This document shows positions 13,259 through 14,995 of a stretch of 14,995 bases of DNA, piece by piece. The translations under genes were made by a program, and so were the position numbers. Every line of letters begins with the position of its first letter. Position 1 is the stretch's first letter. The notes under the pieces were generated by a model, which worked only from the letters and a program-made list of their open reading frames with translations, searched no databases and had not been told where the DNA came from. This stretch comes from Treponema sp. UBA3649 (GTDB lineage: Bacteria; Spirochaetota; Spirochaetia; Treponematales; Treponemataceae): assembly GCA_002373325.1 (NCBI GenBank), contig DFKI01000053.1, forward strand, positions 1 to 14,995, in the 5' to 3' direction.

Positions 13259-14611
13259 ATGTTTCCACCATTTCCAGAAGATGAGGCGGCGGCACTTTGC
13301 AAAAAGATTGTCTGTCTGCTCGAAGAAAAAAAAATCCGCATTGAGCGCACCGGAAAAATCAGCGAAGAGAGAATTGACGCGGGTGTGATGATTGGAGTCC
13401 TTGTCTGCACTGACAAAAACGGACAGAAAATAAATCTCGCATCCCTCTCAGGAACAAGCAGAAAATTCGCATCCGATTTTCCCATCACGGATTTTGTTCC
13501 CGTAGGCTGCATTGTTCCGCCCGAAAAAATAGATTCCGCGCTTGAAAAAAACGACGCTGAAATCCACAGGCTCACGAAAATTCTTGAAGACGAAGGACTT
13601 TCGGAAGAGGAGAGAAAGAAAATCCACGCGCAAAGAAAAAAACTCACCGATGAATCTCTTTCAAATGTCCACAAACTCTACTCTTTCCGCTGCATGGACG
13701 GTAAAAAAATCACGCTCGGTGAAATCTGCCGCAAAAAAGGAATCGCACTTCCACCAACGGGAACAGGAGAATGCTCGGGACCAAAACTCCTTCACTACGC
13801 ATTTGAAAACGGACTCCACCCTGTAAGCATGGCGGAAATCTATTTCGGAAAATCCACGCAATCAAGGGAGAGCGGAAAAATCTATCCACCATGCGACGAG
13901 AGATGCGGAATCATCCTTCCCGAAATGCTCGGACTTGAGATAATCTACCGGGACAGCTCCATCGTTGTGGTGAACAAACAAAGCGGACTCCTTTCCATCC
14001 CGGGACGGACTGAGGACAAAAAAGACTGCATTACGTCACGACTAAAAAAAATCTTTCCCGAATGCATCGAGCAGCCTGCTGTCCACCGACTTGACATGGA
14101 GACGAGCGGACTTATGGTTCTTGCCCTTACGAAAGACGCGCACAGAAAACTGAGCATGGATTTTGAGGCCGGCAAAGTGAAAAAGGAATATGAGGCCCTC
14201 ATCGACGGAATCCTTGCGAAAAAACAAATCGCCGCGGAGGGATGCATGGAGCTCTATTTCCGGCTTGACGTTGAGAACAGACCCCACCAAATTTGGGACT
14301 CTGAGAACGGAAAAAAATCAATCACCGAATGGAAGATTCTGAACGTGGAGAGCTTTACGACACTTTTAGGAGAGAGACGCAACGTTACGAGAGTCCGATT
14401 TATCCCGCACACAGGGCGCACACATCAGCTTCGGCTTGCGAGCGCGGATTCACACGGATTCGGAATGCCGATTATGGGAGACTCGCTCTACGGTCCCAAT
14501 CCGGAAAAAGCGACAAAGGAAAGCAGACTCCTCCTTCACGCCGCATATCTTTCATTCACGCACCCGGAAACAGGAGAGACAATGAGTTTTAAAAGCCCCT
14601 GTCCCTTCTAA
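13259..14611 (+). CDS. RluA-family RNA pseudouridine synthase with long N-terminal domain
   Basis: Predicted 450-residue enzyme converting specific uridines in rRNA or tRNA to pseudouridine. The catalytic RluA-type domain fills residues about 225-450: IIYRDSSIVVVNKQSGLLS (228-246), HRLDMETSG (276-284) with catalytic Asp279, GRTHQLR (386-392) and GDSLYG (407-412). It is preceded by about 220 residues that lack an S4 domain. That region contains a charged helical stretch (95-135), GTGECSGPKLLHYAF (168-182), MAEIYFG (191-197) and PPCDERCG (210-217). The same extra region occurs in a known subset of longer RluA-family proteins, so this is not a new fusion. Cys172, Cys212 and Cys216 could form a metal site (inference). 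The RNA target cannot be read. The ATG has no Shine-Dalgarno sequence; a promoter ends 6 bases upstream. Confidence 0.9.
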   Translation: MFPPFPEDEAAALCKKIVCLLEEKKIRIERTGKISEERIDAGVMIGVLVCTDKNGQKINLASLSGTSRKFASDFPITDFVPVGCIVPPEKIDSALEKNDAEIHRLTKILEDEGLSEEERKKIHAQRKKLTDESLSNVHKLYSFRCMDGKKITLGEICRKKGIALPPTGTGECSGPKLLHYAFENGLHPVSMAEIYFGKSTQSRESGKIYPPCDERCGIILPEMLGLEIIYRDSSIVVVNKQSGLLSIPGRTEDKKDCITSRLKKIFPECIEQPAVHRLDMETSGLMVLALTKDAHRKLSMDFEAGKVKKEYEALIDGILAKKQIAAEGCMELYFRLDVENRPHQIWDSENGKKSITEWKILNVESFTTLLGERRNVTRVRFIPHTGRTHQLRLASADSHGFGMPIMGDSLYGPNPEKATKESRLLLHAAYLSFTHPETGETMSFKSPCPF

Positions 14612-14640
14612 GTCAAACAATACCGAACAACAAATGCCTG

Positions 14641-14994
14641 TCATTGCTCCTTCCACGGAAAAATAAAGCTCTTCCATGTTCTAGGACCAAGAATCTGCTT
14701 GTCACCCGCAATCAAATCGTCCCACGGAACTTCCTTTCTCTGCTCCCTCGTCATGCCGGGATTCACCTCATACCAGTCGTACTTGTACATACGAAGTCTG
14801 AATGCATTTGTCACTGTTACGGTCATACCGGAAATTCCCGGAATCAATCCAAGGGTGAAAACCGTTATGAGGAGCTCAAAAAGATTCAAAAAGACAATTC
14901 CGATTGAAAGCCAGGGATTGTCAAAAAAGATGATAACAGATTTCTTGAGACATTTCTTGAAATTATTGTGAAGCACATTGCGGATTGCCATGAA
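14641..14994 (-). CDS. C-terminal part of a conserved membrane protein (runs off the window)
   Basis: The minus-strand frame stays open to the window edge, so the ATG at 14991 is probably internal and the N-terminus is missing. About 117 residues are visible. One or two hydrophobic segments lie at about 26-56, counted from that Met, including LLITVFTLGLIPGISGMTV (40-58). A hydrophilic C-terminus follows, with RMYKYDWYEVNPGMTREQR (67-85) and GPRTWKSFIFPWK (102-114). The layout resembles conserved spirochaetal hypothetical membrane proteins and, loosely, YesL/DUF624-type proteins. No function can be given. Its stop lies 29 bases from the convergent pseudouridine synthase gene, with no clear terminator between. 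Confidence 0.7.
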   Translation of the reverse strand, partial: FMAIRNVLHNNFKKCLKKSVIIFFDNPWLSIGIVFLNLFELLITVFTLGLIPGISGMTVTVTNAFRLRMYKYDWYEVNPGMTREQRKEVPWDDLIAGDKQILGPRTWKSFIFPWKEQ

Positions 14995-14995
14995 C

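Overview
The window looks like chromosomal DNA of a spirochaete, most likely a host- or gut-associated Treponema. This is inferred from three things: a large one-span TPR protein with the layout of the spirochaetal periplasmic flagellar collar protein FlcA, a very large lipoprotein with an LTSC lipobox, and several Treponema-like hypothetical proteins. No rRNA, tRNA, CRISPR array, phage or intact transposable element is visible. Functional names rest on motif reading alone, since no database search could be run.

Layout. Positions 1-700 hold a VanZ-family membrane protein (minus strand) in visibly AT-richer DNA. It is followed by a 294-base gene-poor stretch with a minus-strand terminator hairpin and one copy of a dispersed palindromic repeat. 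At 904-1641 (minus) is a secreted protein with two CBM48/AMPK-glycogen-binding-like modules. A 252-base divergent region with a structured leader then leads to the plus-strand block: the FlcA-like protein (1894-5226), a CTP-type lipid (diacylglycerol/polyprenol) kinase (5266-5892), a polytopic membrane protein (5958-6761) and purC (6865-7710). The large lipoprotein gene (7779-11117) is on the minus strand and converges on purC. It is divergent from a RadC-family gene (11275-12021). A 215-base patchwork of repeats separates radC from a convergent secreted coiled-coil protein (12237-13157, minus). That gene shares a back-to-back promoter region with a two-part RluA-family pseudouridine synthase (13259-14611). 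The window ends in the C-terminal part of a conserved membrane protein (minus).

How the genes fit together. The FlcA-like and lipid-kinase genes are 39 bases apart and probably cotranscribed. The other genes appear to be single transcription units, each with its own sigma70-like promoter. A recurring feature is a -10-like hexamer ending only 5-6 bases before the ATG, with no good Shine-Dalgarno sequence. It is seen at 1894, 5958, 11275 and 13259 and suggests leaderless transcripts. The genes at 5266, 6865, 11117 and 13157 instead have clear Shine-Dalgarno sequences. No obviously new multi-gene defence or metabolic system is visible. The most interesting items are the leaderless-promoter pattern, the shared -35 element at 13224-13230, the duplicated operator-like site upstream of the large lipoprotein, the composite repeat region, and the uncharacterised lipoprotein itself.
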